40,173 bases of DNA from Prolixibacteraceae bacterium (GCA_025355875.1 JANXYV010000032.1:1-40173); one strand, 5' to 3'; counted from the first letter of the stretch, positions 13,759 through 23,881 are shown. The notes: generated by a model not told the origin, from the letters alone. A program made the numbers and translations.

Positions 13759-15858
13759 ATGTCAGAATTTCTGGATCAGGATATCAAATTTTTGCCCGGT
13801 GTTGGCCCTCAGCGTGCTGACCTGCTCAAAAAGGAATTGAAGATTTTCACTTTCGAGGACCTGTTGTACTACTTTCCCTACAAATATATCGACCGCACAA
13901 AGTTCTACAAGGTTTCTGAAGTCAATCAGACCATGTCGTACATACAGATGAAAGGAAACATTATCCGCTTCGAAACTTCAGGGGAAGGCGTGAAGCAACG
14001 TTTGGTCGCACAATTCCGCGACGAATCGGGCGTGATGGAACTGCTTTGGTTTCAGGGAATCAAATGGGTGAAGGAAAATATCCGGCCTAATATTGAATAT
14101 GTGGTCTTCGGGAAACCATCGGTATTTGGAGGAAAGCTCAACATCATTCATCCCGAACTGGAACCTGCTGATCAGAAACCTATTTCAGCAGGGGTATTTC
14201 AGGCGTTCTACAACACCAGCGAAGCGATGAAAAAGAAATTTATGACGAGCAAGGCTCTGAATAAATTTCAATTTACACTTTCGGCCCTCCTGGAAGGGAA
14301 AATTCAGGAAACTCTTCCGGCAGGTCTGATTTCAAGACTAAAACTGATGTCCCTGTCCATGGCTCTTCGGCAGGTTCATTTCCCTGAAAACCCCAATCTC
14401 CTGAAAACAGCCACCTTCAGGCTAAAATTCGAAGAGCTGTTTTTCATCCAACTGAAGATTTTAAGCCTGAAGCACACGCGTGAAGGTTCATTCAAAGGTT
14501 TTGTGTTTTTGCAGGTTGGCTATAACCTGAATACATTTTTCAGCAATTATCTTCCTTTCGAACTAACCAATGCCCAGAAAAAGGTGATCAGGGAAATTAG
14601 GAAAGATATGGGCTCCGGAAAACAAATGAACCGGCTTCTTCAGGGCGACGTGGGAAGCGGCAAAACGCTGGTCGCTCTGATGACCGCACTGATCGCTTTC
14701 GACAATGGATTTCAGGTTAGCCTGATGGCACCAACTGAAATTCTGGCCATTCAGCACTTTCATTCGATCAAAAAGATGACCGACGGGCTGGGAATCAAAA
14801 TCGCCCTGCTGACTGGCTCAACCAAAAAAGCCAAGCGCGCTGAAATTCATGAGCATCTGGAAGACGGAAGCTTGCAGTTACTTATTGGCACCCATGCCCT
14901 CATCGAAGATAAAGTGAATTTTCTGAAACTTGGATTGGTCATTGTGGATGAGCAGCACCGTTTTGGAGTTGTTCAGCGCGCTAAACTCTGGAAAAAGAAC
15001 GAATTTACACCGCCGCATGTATTGGTCATGACCGCCACACCGATTCCCCGGACCCTGGCTATGACGGTATACGGCGATCTGGATGTTTCGGTCATCGACG
15101 AATTGCCACCGGGACGAAAACCCATCCAAACCATGCATTATCACGAAAACCGCAGGAAGCAGGTATATGAATTTATGCGCGAACAAGTGGAAGCCGGCCG
15201 TCAGATTTATGTGGTTTATCCATTAATTAAAGAATCCGAAAAGTTGGACCTGAAGAATGTTGAAAACGGGTACGAACTCCTGAAACAGGTTTTTGCGCGG
15301 TATTCGATCAGCATGGTGCACGGCAAGATGAAACCAGCCGACAAGGAAGCAGAAATGCAGTTGTTCAAGGAGGGAAAGACACAGATTATGGTGGCTACTA
15401 CGGTGATCGAAGTCGGTGTGGATGTTCCAAACGCATCGGTCATGATTATCGAAAGTGCCGAACGATTTGGATTGTCGCAGCTTCACCAGTTGCGCGGACG
15501 TGTTGGCCGAGGTGCCGAGCAGTCATATTGTTTGCTGATGTCGTCGTACAAAATCAGCAACGAAAGCCGCAAACGCCTCGAAACCATGGTTCGGACCAAT
15601 GATGGATTCGAAATTGCCGAAGTGGACATGCAATTACGAGGTCCGGGCGATCTGGAAGGAACCCAGCAAAGCGGCATCGGGTTTACTCTGAAAATTGCCA
15701 ATCTGGGCCGGGATGGAGAAATTCTGCAGCATGCCCGCAATCAGGCTTCCGATATTTTGGATTTGGATCCAAAACTACAAAGTCAGGATAATCAGATACT
15801 CGTTTACAATCTGCTGAAGATGAAGAATACTGAATTCAACTGGAGTTCGATCAGCTGA
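13759..15858 (+). CDS. recG: ATP-dependent DNA helicase RecG
   Basis: This 699-residue helicase has the RecG wedge/OB domain at the N-terminus (LPGVGPQRADLLKKEL, then LLYYFPYKYIDR). Superfamily 2 motifs follow: Walker A GDVGSGKT (296-303), DEQH box (397-400) in VDEQHRFGVVQRAKLW, motif III TATPIPRTLA, and the C-terminal block ERFGLSQLHQLRGRVGRG. RecG unwinds and regresses stalled replication forks and branched DNA. The start at 13759 (MSEFLDQDIKFLPGVG) matches family N-termini. An in-frame ORF extends upstream to 13672, but that part overlaps the promoter and is unlikely to be translated. Neighbours give no operon partner. Confidence 0.97.
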   Translation: MSEFLDQDIKFLPGVGPQRADLLKKELKIFTFEDLLYYFPYKYIDRTKFYKVSEVNQTMSYIQMKGNIIRFETSGEGVKQRLVAQFRDESGVMELLWFQGIKWVKENIRPNIEYVVFGKPSVFGGKLNIIHPELEPADQKPISAGVFQAFYNTSEAMKKKFMTSKALNKFQFTLSALLEGKIQETLPAGLISRLKLMSLSMALRQVHFPENPNLLKTATFRLKFEELFFIQLKILSLKHTREGSFKGFVFLQVGYNLNTFFSNYLPFELTNAQKKVIREIRKDMGSGKQMNRLLQGDVGSGKTLVALMTALIAFDNGFQVSLMAPTEILAIQHFHSIKKMTDGLGIKIALLTGSTKKAKRAEIHEHLEDGSLQLLIGTHALIEDKVNFLKLGLVIVDEQHRFGVVQRAKLWKKNEFTPPHVLVMTATPIPRTLAMTVYGDLDVSVIDELPPGRKPIQTMHYHENRRKQVYEFMREQVEAGRQIYVVYPLIKESEKLDLKNVENGYELLKQVFARYSISMVHGKMKPADKEAEMQLFKEGKTQIMVATTVIEVGVDVPNASVMIIESAERFGLSQLHQLRGRVGRGAEQSYCLLMSSYKISNESRKRLETMVRTNDGFEIAEVDMQLRGPGDLEGTQQSGIGFTLKIANLGRDGEILQHARNQASDILDLDPKLQSQDNQILVYNLLKMKNTEFNWSSIS

Positions 15859-15986
15859 GGACAGTTAACAGAAGAGGGAAGTGAAGACAAACAACCACTG
15901 AAAGAAATATCATTAAAACAGAAATCGAAGATCGAATAACACTAAAAAACCTGACTTATTTCAGGATGTGCATTCAGGGATTGATC

Positions 15987-15994
15987 TATCTTTC
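15987..15994 (+). promoter_or_regulatory. Weak -7-like element for the C1 peptidase gene
   Basis: TATCTTTC differs from TAnnTTTG only in the last base and lies 24 bp before the ATG at 16018. The gap from 15859 to 16017 shows no other structure. Confidence 0.3.
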
Positions 15995-16017
15995 GCAACT
16001 CAAAAAAAATATTGAAA

Positions 16018-17274
16018 ATGAACAAGTCATTCATAACAATCGGGATATCTGTAATATTCTGTCTGAACCTTCAGGCACAGAACGTAAGTAAAGGCAAGGT
16101 CGTTACTGAAGAAAAGGGAAAAGGCTTTTACTTCGAATCGATTTTAAAAGATGTAACGGCGGTCGAAGAAAAACTGTTGGAGAAAGAACCTTATAAGCGT
16201 TTTGAAATGGATCAGTCGGGCATGGATTTGCCGAACAATCCTTCGCTTTATACTACGGTATGGAGCAATCCAAGCATTTCGCAGGGAAATGCCGGAACCT
16301 GCTGGAGCTTTTCAACCACTTCCTTCTACGAATCGGAAGTGCTTCGCCAACACAACAAAAGGGTAAAAATTTCGGAGGTCTATTCTGCTTATTGCGAATA
16401 TATCGAAAAAGCGCGCCGCTTCATTGAAAAACGGGGAAACTCGGTGTTTTCGGAAGGCTCGGAAGGAAATGCCATTGCCAGGATCATGAAAACTTACGGT
16501 GCAGTTCCTGAAGATGCATACACGGGACTGATTGATGGCCGGAAATACCATAGTCATGCCAAAATGGTGGAAGAAATGACCGCTTTTCTGAATTCACTGA
16601 AAATTTCCAATGCCTGGAACATGGATTACGCGCTGGAAACCGTCAAATCTATCATGAATCATTACATCGGAATTCCTCCTGCCGAATTTGTGGTTGAAGG
16701 CAAAAAGTATACACCGCAATCGTATCTGAAAGATTATCTGCAAATCAATCCAGATGATTTTGTCGAAATCCTTTCATACAAGCAGGAACCTTACTGGCAG
16801 CAGGTTGAATATAAGGTTTCAGACAATTGGTGGCACAACAAGGATTACTACAATGTTCCGCTCGATGATTTTATGGCTGCCCTGAAAAAAGCGGTAAAAG
16901 CCGGATATTCCCTGAGTATTGGTGGCGACGTTTCGGAACCGGGTTTTAGCCGCGAAACGAATTGTGCACTGATTCCGGATTTCGACATTCCGTCAGCCTA
17001 CATTAATGAAGATGCCCGTCAGTTTCGGTTCTCGAACGAAACTACTACTGATGACCATGGTATGCAGGTGATTGGTTACCTCGAAAACTACAAAGGCACG
17101 GGCAAGGACTGGTATCTGATCAAAGATTCGAGTTCAGGCTCGAGGAATGTTGAAAGTTCAAATCCAAATTTCGGTTACTATTTCTTTCACGAAGATTACA
17201 TCAAGTTGAAAATGATGGGATTCACTGTACATAAGGATGCAGTAAAGGAACTACTAAAGAAATTCCCTAAATAA
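16018..17274 (+). CDS. Secreted C1-family (papain-like) cysteine peptidase, bleomycin-hydrolase type
   Basis: This 418-residue protein has a signal peptide (to about residue 20, LNLQAQ). The catalytic core includes oxyanion Gln89 and Cys95 in SQGNAGTCWSFS, and His347 in TTTDDHGMQVIGYL. The position of the usual catalytic Asn is Asp370 in YLIKDSSSG. The layout and large insertion between Cys and His resemble C1B bleomycin hydrolase/aminopeptidase C relatives common in Bacteroidota, but with an export signal. It would cleave peptides in the periplasm. The ATG at 16018 is preferred over the TTG six bases upstream. It is flanked by gaps and appears monocistronic. Confidence 0.87.
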   Translation: MNKSFITIGISVIFCLNLQAQNVSKGKVVTEEKGKGFYFESILKDVTAVEEKLLEKEPYKRFEMDQSGMDLPNNPSLYTTVWSNPSISQGNAGTCWSFSTTSFYESEVLRQHNKRVKISEVYSAYCEYIEKARRFIEKRGNSVFSEGSEGNAIARIMKTYGAVPEDAYTGLIDGRKYHSHAKMVEEMTAFLNSLKISNAWNMDYALETVKSIMNHYIGIPPAEFVVEGKKYTPQSYLKDYLQINPDDFVEILSYKQEPYWQQVEYKVSDNWWHNKDYYNVPLDDFMAALKKAVKAGYSLSIGGDVSEPGFSRETNCALIPDFDIPSAYINEDARQFRFSNETTTDDHGMQVIGYLENYKGTGKDWYLIKDSSSGSRNVESSNPNFGYYFFHEDYIKLKMMGFTVHKDAVKELLKKFPK

Positions 17275-17341
17275 ATTTGGTGATCACCTTGATGATCCTC
17301 TTTTATGAAATCTGAACTGGTTTCATAACGGAGAGATCTCA

Positions 17342-17371
17342 GGAATCTGATCTTTTAAAAGACCAGATTCC
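17342..17371. repeat. 30-bp palindrome between the C1 peptidase and argH
   Basis: GGAATCTG (17342-17349) and CAGATTCC (17364-17371) pair perfectly, and the centre TTTTAAAA is itself palindromic. There is no T run on either side, so it is either a weak terminator for the peptidase gene or an operator-like site ahead of argH. Confidence 0.55.
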
Positions 17372-17399
17372 CGAAATGCCATGGCTGCTGATTTTCCCT

Positions 17400-17407
17400 T
17401 ATCTTTG
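17400..17407 (+). promoter_or_regulatory. Candidate -7 promoter element for argH
   Basis: TATCTTTG matches TAnnTTTG and lies 24 bp before the argH ATG. This would give a leader of about 18 bases. No -33 element is obvious. Confidence 0.5.
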
Positions 17408-17430
17408 GAGCTTCATCAAACATACTTGTC

Positions 17431-18768
17431 ATGAAACTTTGGGATAAAGGTACCACCGTTAACGAACTCATTGAGAAATTTACGGTAGGTAAAGATCGTG
17501 AATTGGATATCTACCTGGCCAAATTCGATGTGCTTGGTTCAATTGCACATGCCAAAATGCTTGCCTCCATTGACTTACTGGAACAGAGTGAGTTGGTCGA
17601 ACTCCAAAAGGAACTGGTTCTTATTTTTCACATCATTGAAAAAGGGGATTTCCGGATTGAAGATGGAGTGGAAGATATTCATTCGCAGGTGGAACTGATG
17701 CTGACCCGGAAATTGGGAGATACTGGCAAGAAAATCCACAGTGGACGTTCACGAAACGACCAGGTTTTACTCGATCTCAAACTCTTTTCCCGTGCCGAAA
17801 TTCAGAAACTTGTTGAGGCAGTCGGTGAATTGTTTGACAAGCTTATAACAAAGGCTGAAGCCAATAAGCAATACCTGATGCCCGGCTACACTCATTTGCA
17901 GGTCGCCATGCCATCGTCTTTTGGACTTTGGTTCAGCGCCTATGCCGAAAGCTTGGTCGACGATCTGGTTATGCTTCAGGCAGCCTATAAAATTGTCAAT
18001 CAAAATCCGTTGGGCTCTGCGGCCGGATATGGCTCTTCCTTTCCTCTTGACAGGCAAATGACGACTGACTTGCTGGGATTCGACGCGATGAATTATAATG
18101 TCATTTATGCACAGATGGGTCGTGGTAAGATGGAAAAAACGGTTGCCTTTGCTCTTTCATCCATTGCAGCCACGATCTCTAAATTTGCCTTTGATGTGTG
18201 CCTGTTCATGAGCCAGAATTTTGGATTTGTATCTCTTCCGGATGAGCTGACTACCGGTTCCAGCATTATGCCACACAAGAAGAATCCGGATGTCTTTGAA
18301 CTGGTCCGTGCCCATTGCAATAAAATCCAGGCAATTCCATACCAGATCAGCCTGATGACCAATAACCTTCCAAGTGGATATTTCCGCGATCTTCAGATTC
18401 TGAAGGAAGTTTTTCTTCCTGCTTTTCAGGAATTGCAGGATTGCATCAGTATTGCAGGATTTGCAATTGATCAGATGGCTGTAAAGACGGATCTGTTGTC
18501 GGACGATAGATATAAATATGCGTTCAGTGTTGAGGACGTGAACAAACTTGTTCTGCAGGGCGTTCCGTTTCGCGATGCCTATAAAGAAGTTGGGAATGAA
18601 ATCAATTACGGAACTTATGAACCAAGCCGGAAATTGAACCATACACATCAGGGAAGCTTGGGCAATCTATGTTTAGAACAAATTTCGGAACGCATGGAGT
18701 TAATCATACGATCATTTGAATTTCAACGGATCGAAAAAGCCTACTCTGGATTATTGGGAGAGCTCTAG
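17431..18768 (+). CDS. argH: Argininosuccinate lyase
   Basis: This 445-residue enzyme of the fumarase/aspartase superfamily carries the signature GSSIMPHKKNP at about residues 276-286. It also has the family blocks HSGRSRNDQV and MPGYTHLQVAMP. It splits argininosuccinate into arginine and fumarate, the last step of arginine synthesis, as a cytoplasmic tetramer. Length is within the normal range of 440-470. No other arg genes lie beside it, so it is separate from the rest of the pathway here. The downstream gap has no clear terminator. Confidence 0.97.
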   Translation: MKLWDKGTTVNELIEKFTVGKDRELDIYLAKFDVLGSIAHAKMLASIDLLEQSELVELQKELVLIFHIIEKGDFRIEDGVEDIHSQVELMLTRKLGDTGKKIHSGRSRNDQVLLDLKLFSRAEIQKLVEAVGELFDKLITKAEANKQYLMPGYTHLQVAMPSSFGLWFSAYAESLVDDLVMLQAAYKIVNQNPLGSAAGYGSSFPLDRQMTTDLLGFDAMNYNVIYAQMGRGKMEKTVAFALSSIAATISKFAFDVCLFMSQNFGFVSLPDELTTGSSIMPHKKNPDVFELVRAHCNKIQAIPYQISLMTNNLPSGYFRDLQILKEVFLPAFQELQDCISIAGFAIDQMAVKTDLLSDDRYKYAFSVEDVNKLVLQGVPFRDAYKEVGNEINYGTYEPSRKLNHTHQGSLGNLCLEQISERMELIIRSFEFQRIEKAYSGLLGEL

Positions 18769-19086
18769 GTTCTGTTAACTAATCGTTATTTTTTAATTCT
18801 TGCCAACTTTCGGTGGCTTGACTTGTTTCAGACATTAAGATATTGAATTCTAGCTTGATGTGGCTGTATTTCATCTTATACGTCACGAGATTAGCCCGGA
18901 ATTTCATTTTCATGAATTTTCATGAATTGGAATCTTTCGTAAAAAACACTATTTTCGCTTTCAGTTCGTAAGGAAAACGATTGATTTGCTTATAAATTCT
19001 TTATTTTCGTAGATTGATTTGTTCAGAATGATTATTAATTGGTCTTTTTGTAAGCTTTTTGCGAAAAATATATTTTAAAATTAGAA
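18769..19086. other. Intergenic region between argH and gltB
   Basis: The 318 bp hold no plausible gene. Only small features are seen: a short stem GCCA/TGGC at about 18802-18817, and a duplicated TTCATGAATT at about 18910-18927. The last 70 bp are very AT-rich and are likely the gltB promoter, but no exact TAnnTTTG is visible. No riboswitch is recognised. Confidence 0.5.
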
Positions 19087-22000
19087 ATGATGAATTTAGG
19101 ATTGCCAAAAGCACAGGGGTTGTACGATCCAGCCAATGAGCACGATAACTGCGGAATCGGTTTTGTGGCCCACATCAAGGGACAGAAGTCGCACGACATT
19201 ATCGAAAGGGGATTAGAAGTTCTTGAAAATATGGATCATCGCGGTGCAACCAGTGCGGATAATAAGACAGGCGATGGCGCCGGTATCTTAATGCAAATAC
19301 CTGATCAATATATTAAGGAAGTATTGAAAGTGAATATTCCCGTTTCAGGGAAATTTGGAACCGGATTGATTTTTCTCCCCCAGGATAAGGATGATGCGCT
19401 TGTTTGCCAGGATATTCTCAGTAAATACATCCAACAGGAAGGGCTCGAATTAATTGAGTACCGTGATGTGGCCGTCGATAGTTCTGCTCCGGGCGAAATT
19501 GCCAAACTGACTGAGCCGTTTGTCCGGCAGATATTTGTAAAAGCCGATCTGGAGCAGGAAGTGCTGGAGCAGAAATTATATCTGGCGCGCAAACAGGCTG
19601 AAAGGGAAATCAGGGAATCCAACCTGGAAAACAAAGGCGCATTTTATGTCCCTAGCTTATCCTCCAAAACAATTATATACAAAGGAATGCTGACTCCCGG
19701 ACAGCTCCGAGATTATTTCAAGGACCTGTCGCATCCGAAATTCACCAGCGCTATTGCATTGGTACATTCGCGTTTCAGCACCAATACCTTCCCGACCTGG
19801 GATTTGGCCCAGCCATTCCGCATGATTGCTCACAACGGTGAAATTAATACCGTGAAAGGAAACCGCATGTGGATGTCAGCCCGTGAAGCCCTTCTGAAAT
19901 CGGAAGTTTTCGGCGAAGATCTGAAGAAACTTTTTCCGGTTATCGAGCCCAATAAATCTGACTCGGCCTCGTTCGATAATACACTCGAATTCCTGCATCA
20001 GACGGGGCGTTCCATGCCTCATGCCTTGTGCATGATGATTCCCGAATCGTTCAATTCGAAAAACCCGATTCCAGATAGCCTGAAGGCATTCTACGAATAT
20101 CATTCAACCATTATGGAACCCTGGGATGGCCCGGCCTCCATGGTATTTTCGGATGGCCGGTACATTGGTGGAACCCTTGACCGGAACGGACTTCGCCCTT
20201 CGAGATACATCATTACCAAAAATGATCTGATTGTGATGGGTTCCGAAGTGGGCGTTCAAACCTTTGCTCCGGAAGAAGTAAAGGAAAAAGGACGTTTGCG
20301 CCCTGGTAAAATCCTTTTGGTCGATACCAAATTGGGAATTATAATTCCGGATAAAGAGGTAAAAGCGCAATTAAGTCAGCGCAATCCATACGGTAACTGG
20401 TTAAAGGAAAACCGTTTGCTGATGGAAGATATTGAAGTCAAACAACGCGTTTCGTCTTCGCTCGGCGATCAGTTCAGTACATTCACGAAAGTTTTTGGCT
20501 ATTCGAAAGAAGACATGGAAATGATCATTAACCCGATGGCCGAAACTGGTGCCGAACCAACCAGTTCGATGGGAAATGACACTCCTCTGGCCTGTTTTTC
20601 GGAAAAACCTCACCGTTTCTTCGATTATTTCCGTCAGGTTTTTGCGCAGGTTACTAATCCGCCCATTGATTCCATTCGCGAAGGATTGGTCATGTCGCTA
20701 ACAAACTACATTGGTTCGTTGCATACCAACATTTTGGACGATTCGCCGGTCCATGCCAAACTGATTAAATTTGAAGATCCGATTATAACCAATACCGATC
20801 TTGGGAAAATTAAAGACCTGAAACACGAGCAATTCTCGCACAGTACCATTCCGATGGTATTTCCAGTGAAAGACGGCGCTGAAGGCTTTCAGAAGGCATT
20901 TGATGATTTGCTTAAACAAGCAGAAAAGGCCGTTGACGACCGAAAGAATTTCATTATTCTTTCCGATCGCCAGGTTTCTGCCGAATATGCGCCGATTCCT
21001 TCTTTGCTGGCGGTTGCAGCCGTTCATCACCACCTCATACAAACTCAGAAGCGGATGCAGATCGGGATCATCGTCGAAACTGCCGAGGCCCGGGAAATTG
21101 CCCACTTTGCACTTTTGTTCGGATATGGGGCCAGTTCGGTCAATCCATACCTCGCTTTTTCGGCCATCGAAGAAATGGTCAAGAACGGCGAAATTGCTAT
21201 GAAATATTCTGAAGCCCGCTATAATTACATTAAATCAATCGACAAAGGTCTCCTGAAGGTGATGTCCAAAATGGGTATTTCAACCTTGCGTAGCTATCAG
21301 GGGTGCCAGATTTTTGAAGCTTTGGGAATCAGCGATGAAGTCATCAAAAAATATTTTACGGGAACTTCTACTAAATTTGGAGGGATTGGTTTTGCAGAAA
21401 TATGTCACGAATCATTGATTTTCCATAAGGAAGCTTATGGAAAAAAGAAACACCTGAACAAGGCGAATTTTGAAACAGCCGGAACCTACCATTACCGGAA
21501 ATATGGCGAACATCATGCCTGGAACCCCGAAACGGTTGGTTTGCTTCAATGGGCCACACGCACCAACGATTACAACGTGTTCAAGGAATTCAGCAAAAAG
21601 GTGGATGCCGAGAATGCCATGCCAACATTTATCCGTGGCTGTCTGAAATACAAACGAAATCCCATTGATATTTCGCTGGTCGAACCGGCCGAAAACATCA
21701 TGAAACGCTTTGTTACCGGGGCCATGTCTTATGGTTCAATCAGTAAGGAGGCGCACGAAGCACTTGCAGTTGCCATGAATTCCATTGGCGGTCGAAGCAA
21801 TACCGGTGAGGGCGGAGAAGATGCCGAACGATTTAAAACCAACAAACGAAGCGCAATCAAACAAGTTGCTTCGGGACGGTTTGGGGTGACCAACAATTAC
21901 CTGATCAATGCCGACGAGCTTCAGATCAAAATTGCACAGGGTGCAAAACCTGGTGAAGGCGGGCAGTTGCCAGGTTTCAAGGTGAATAACATCATCGCCA

Positions 22001-23613
22001 AACTCCGGAATTCAACCCCCGGAATTACCCTGATTTCGCCTCCACCGCATCACGATATTTATTCGATCGAAGATTTGGCGCAACTGATTTACGATCTGAA
22101 AGTGACCAATCCGCGCGCCAAAGTTTCGGTGAAACTGGTTGCTGAAAATGGGGTAGGGACCATTGCTGCCGGCGTGGCCAAAGCCTTTTCCGACCTGATT
22201 ATTATTGCCGGTTGTGAAGGTGGTACCGGAGCTTCTCCGGCAAGTTCGATCAAATTTGCCGGTTTGCCCGTTGAATTGGGGATCGCCGAAACGCAGCAAA
22301 CCCTGGTGATGAACAACCTCCGTGGTCGTGTCAAATTGCAGGTCGACGGACAATTGAAAACCGGTCGTGACGTGGTGATCCTTGGAATGTTGGGCGGTGA
22401 GGAATTTGGATTCTCAACTTCAGCCTTGATTACACTGGGTTGTATCATGATGCGCAAATGTCACCTCAATACTTGTCCGGCAGGTATTGCCACTCAGGAC
22501 GAAACACTGAGAAAACGCTTTATCGGACGTTCAGAATATGCTATCAATTTCTTCCGGTTTGTTGCCCAGGAAGTTCGTGAACATCTGGCCGAAATTGGAG
22601 TAACTACTTTTGACGAAATTGTCGGCCGGGCCGATTTGCTTGAACAGAACCGCGAAGTGGGCAACTGGAAAATGAAAACAATGGATTTTTCCAAGATCAT
22701 TTACATGCCTGAAGAAGCCAAAAAATACGATATCCGGAATACATTCCCGAATATTAAATCGGTTGAGGAACACATGGGCCACACCTTGATTCGTGAAGCA
22801 AACAAAGCAATCAAAAGCAAGGAAAAAGTCTGGCTAGCTCATACCATCACCAATGTCGACCGAACTGTGGGAGCCATGTTATCCGGGGAAATATCACGCC
22901 GATACGGCGAAGAAGGATTGCCAAACAACACGATCATGGCCAATTTTACCGGAACTGCCGGACAAAGTTTTGGCGCTTTCCTTGTAAAAGGCGTCAGCTT
23001 CAGGCTCGAAGGCGATTCAAATGATTATATCGGTAAAGGTCTTTCCGGAGGGCGCATCATCGTAGTACCTCCTGTTGGTTCAACCTTTAAACCTGAGGAA
23101 AACATCATCGTTGGAAATACTTCCTTTTACGGGGCGACTTCCGGCGAAGCTTATATCCGCGGTGTTGCAGGCGAGCGTTTCTGCGTGCGGAATTCAGGAG
23201 CCAAAGCGGTCATTGAAGGCAGCGGCGACCATTGCTGCGAATATATGACTGGCGGACGGGTCGTGGTTTTAGGAACTACCGGGCGCAATTTTGCAGCCGG
23301 GATGAGCGGCGGAATTGCCTACGTACTTGATCTGGAAGGCGATTTCGAATATTTCTGTAACAAAGGTCTGGTTGAACTGGGACCGGTCGAGGATAAAGCT
23401 GACATTGTTGAATTGCAGGACATGGTAAACAAACACCTGCTTTACACCCAAAGTACAATGGCCGCCAAAGTGCTTACAAACTGGGACGAATTCCTTCCCA
23501 AATTTGTTAAGGTGATTCCGTTCGAATACAAGAAAGTGCTGGAGGAACAGAAACTGAAAGAACTTGTCAAGAAGTTACAATTAACTGAGGATGATCCTGC
23601 AAGGCACGAATAG
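19087..23613 (+). CDS. gltB: Glutamate synthase large (alpha) subunit
   Basis: This 1508-residue protein begins with a short propeptide, after which Cys22 (in HDNCGIGF) would become the N-terminal nucleophile of the glutamine amidotransferase domain (to about residue 430). The central and FMN-binding synthase domains follow, with GGRSNTGEGGEDAERF and PGEGGQLPG. The 3Fe-4S cysteines are Cys1119, Cys1125 and Cys1130 in CIMMRKCHLNTC. The C-terminal GXGXG beta-helix ends the protein. It makes two glutamates from glutamine and 2-oxoglutarate, with electrons from the GltD subunit. Length is normal and no disruption is seen. gltD follows after 268 bp of repeats. Confidence 0.98.
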   Translation: MMNLGLPKAQGLYDPANEHDNCGIGFVAHIKGQKSHDIIERGLEVLENMDHRGATSADNKTGDGAGILMQIPDQYIKEVLKVNIPVSGKFGTGLIFLPQDKDDALVCQDILSKYIQQEGLELIEYRDVAVDSSAPGEIAKLTEPFVRQIFVKADLEQEVLEQKLYLARKQAEREIRESNLENKGAFYVPSLSSKTIIYKGMLTPGQLRDYFKDLSHPKFTSAIALVHSRFSTNTFPTWDLAQPFRMIAHNGEINTVKGNRMWMSAREALLKSEVFGEDLKKLFPVIEPNKSDSASFDNTLEFLHQTGRSMPHALCMMIPESFNSKNPIPDSLKAFYEYHSTIMEPWDGPASMVFSDGRYIGGTLDRNGLRPSRYIITKNDLIVMGSEVGVQTFAPEEVKEKGRLRPGKILLVDTKLGIIIPDKEVKAQLSQRNPYGNWLKENRLLMEDIEVKQRVSSSLGDQFSTFTKVFGYSKEDMEMIINPMAETGAEPTSSMGNDTPLACFSEKPHRFFDYFRQVFAQVTNPPIDSIREGLVMSLTNYIGSLHTNILDDSPVHAKLIKFEDPIITNTDLGKIKDLKHEQFSHSTIPMVFPVKDGAEGFQKAFDDLLKQAEKAVDDRKNFIILSDRQVSAEYAPIPSLLAVAAVHHHLIQTQKRMQIGIIVETAEAREIAHFALLFGYGASSVNPYLAFSAIEEMVKNGEIAMKYSEARYNYIKSIDKGLLKVMSKMGISTLRSYQGCQIFEALGISDEVIKKYFTGTSTKFGGIGFAEICHESLIFHKEAYGKKKHLNKANFETAGTYHYRKYGEHHAWNPETVGLLQWATRTNDYNVFKEFSKKVDAENAMPTFIRGCLKYKRNPIDISLVEPAENIMKRFVTGAMSYGSISKEAHEALAVAMNSIGGRSNTGEGGEDAERFKTNKRSAIKQVASGRFGVTNNYLINADELQIKIAQGAKPGEGGQLPGFKVNNIIAKLRNSTPGITLISPPPHHDIYSIEDLAQLIYDLKVTNPRAKVSVKLVAENGVGTIAAGVAKAFSDLIIIAGCEGGTGASPASSIKFAGLPVELGIAETQQTLVMNNLRGRVKLQVDGQLKTGRDVVILGMLGGEEFGFSTSALITLGCIMMRKCHLNTCPAGIATQDETLRKRFIGRSEYAINFFRFVAQEVREHLAEIGVTTFDEIVGRADLLEQNREVGNWKMKTMDFSKIIYMPEEAKKYDIRNTFPNIKSVEEHMGHTLIREANKAIKSKEKVWLAHTITNVDRTVGAMLSGEISRRYGEEGLPNNTIMANFTGTAGQSFGAFLVKGVSFRLEGDSNDYIGKGLSGGRIIVVPPVGSTFKPEENIIVGNTSFYGATSGEAYIRGVAGERFCVRNSGAKAVIEGSGDHCCEYMTGGRVVVLGTTGRNFAAGMSGGIAYVLDLEGDFEYFCNKGLVELGPVEDKADIVELQDMVNKHLLYTQSTMAAKVLTNWDEFLPKFVKVIPFEYKKVLEEQKLKELVKKLQLTEDDPARHE

Positions 23614-23618
23614 AAGAC

Positions 23619-23650
23619 AGCCCCCTTCCCGTTCCCCCGATGGGGAAAGC
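23619..23650. repeat. CCCCC/GGGGG dispersed repeat (copy after gltB)
   Basis: AGCCCCCTTCCCGTTCCCCC followed by GATGGGGAAAGC closely matches the complement of 37005-37036 and, less closely, 36927-36960. It begins five bases after the gltB stop codon. The central CCCC/GGGG arms can form a hairpin. Confidence 0.65.
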
Positions 23651-23674
23651 TGGGATTGCGAGTTAGCTATTTTT

Positions 23675-23723
23675 TTGCCCTGAAGGGGCAACATATCAAT
23701 AACCTGGGGCGAAACCCCGGGTT
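23675..23723. repeat. Twin-hairpin intergenic repeat between gltB and gltD
   Basis: TTGCCC/GGGCAA (23675-23691) is followed by AACCTGGGG/CCCCGGGTT around GAAA (23701-23723). Two GC-rich stem-loops spaced by about 10 AT-rich bases are a common style of REP-like unit in Bacteroidota. They could weaken read-through from gltB to gltD. Confidence 0.6.
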
Positions 23724-23881
23724 CAGAATAGGAAAAAGAAAGCCGTTCGCAAGAAAATAAAGAAAAGTGGAGAAATCTGCTTTCGGAAGGAATAGCGAAA
23801 TATGAGTTTTATTGAAATTTTGAAATATTCGGATGACCATTCAATTTGAATTTTCATCAAAAAATAAAAAATAGAATTACC

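Noticed and set aside
18769-19086. Riboswitch or small RNA in the gltB leader
   Set aside because: No recognisable conserved structure; only short weak stems in AT-rich DNA.
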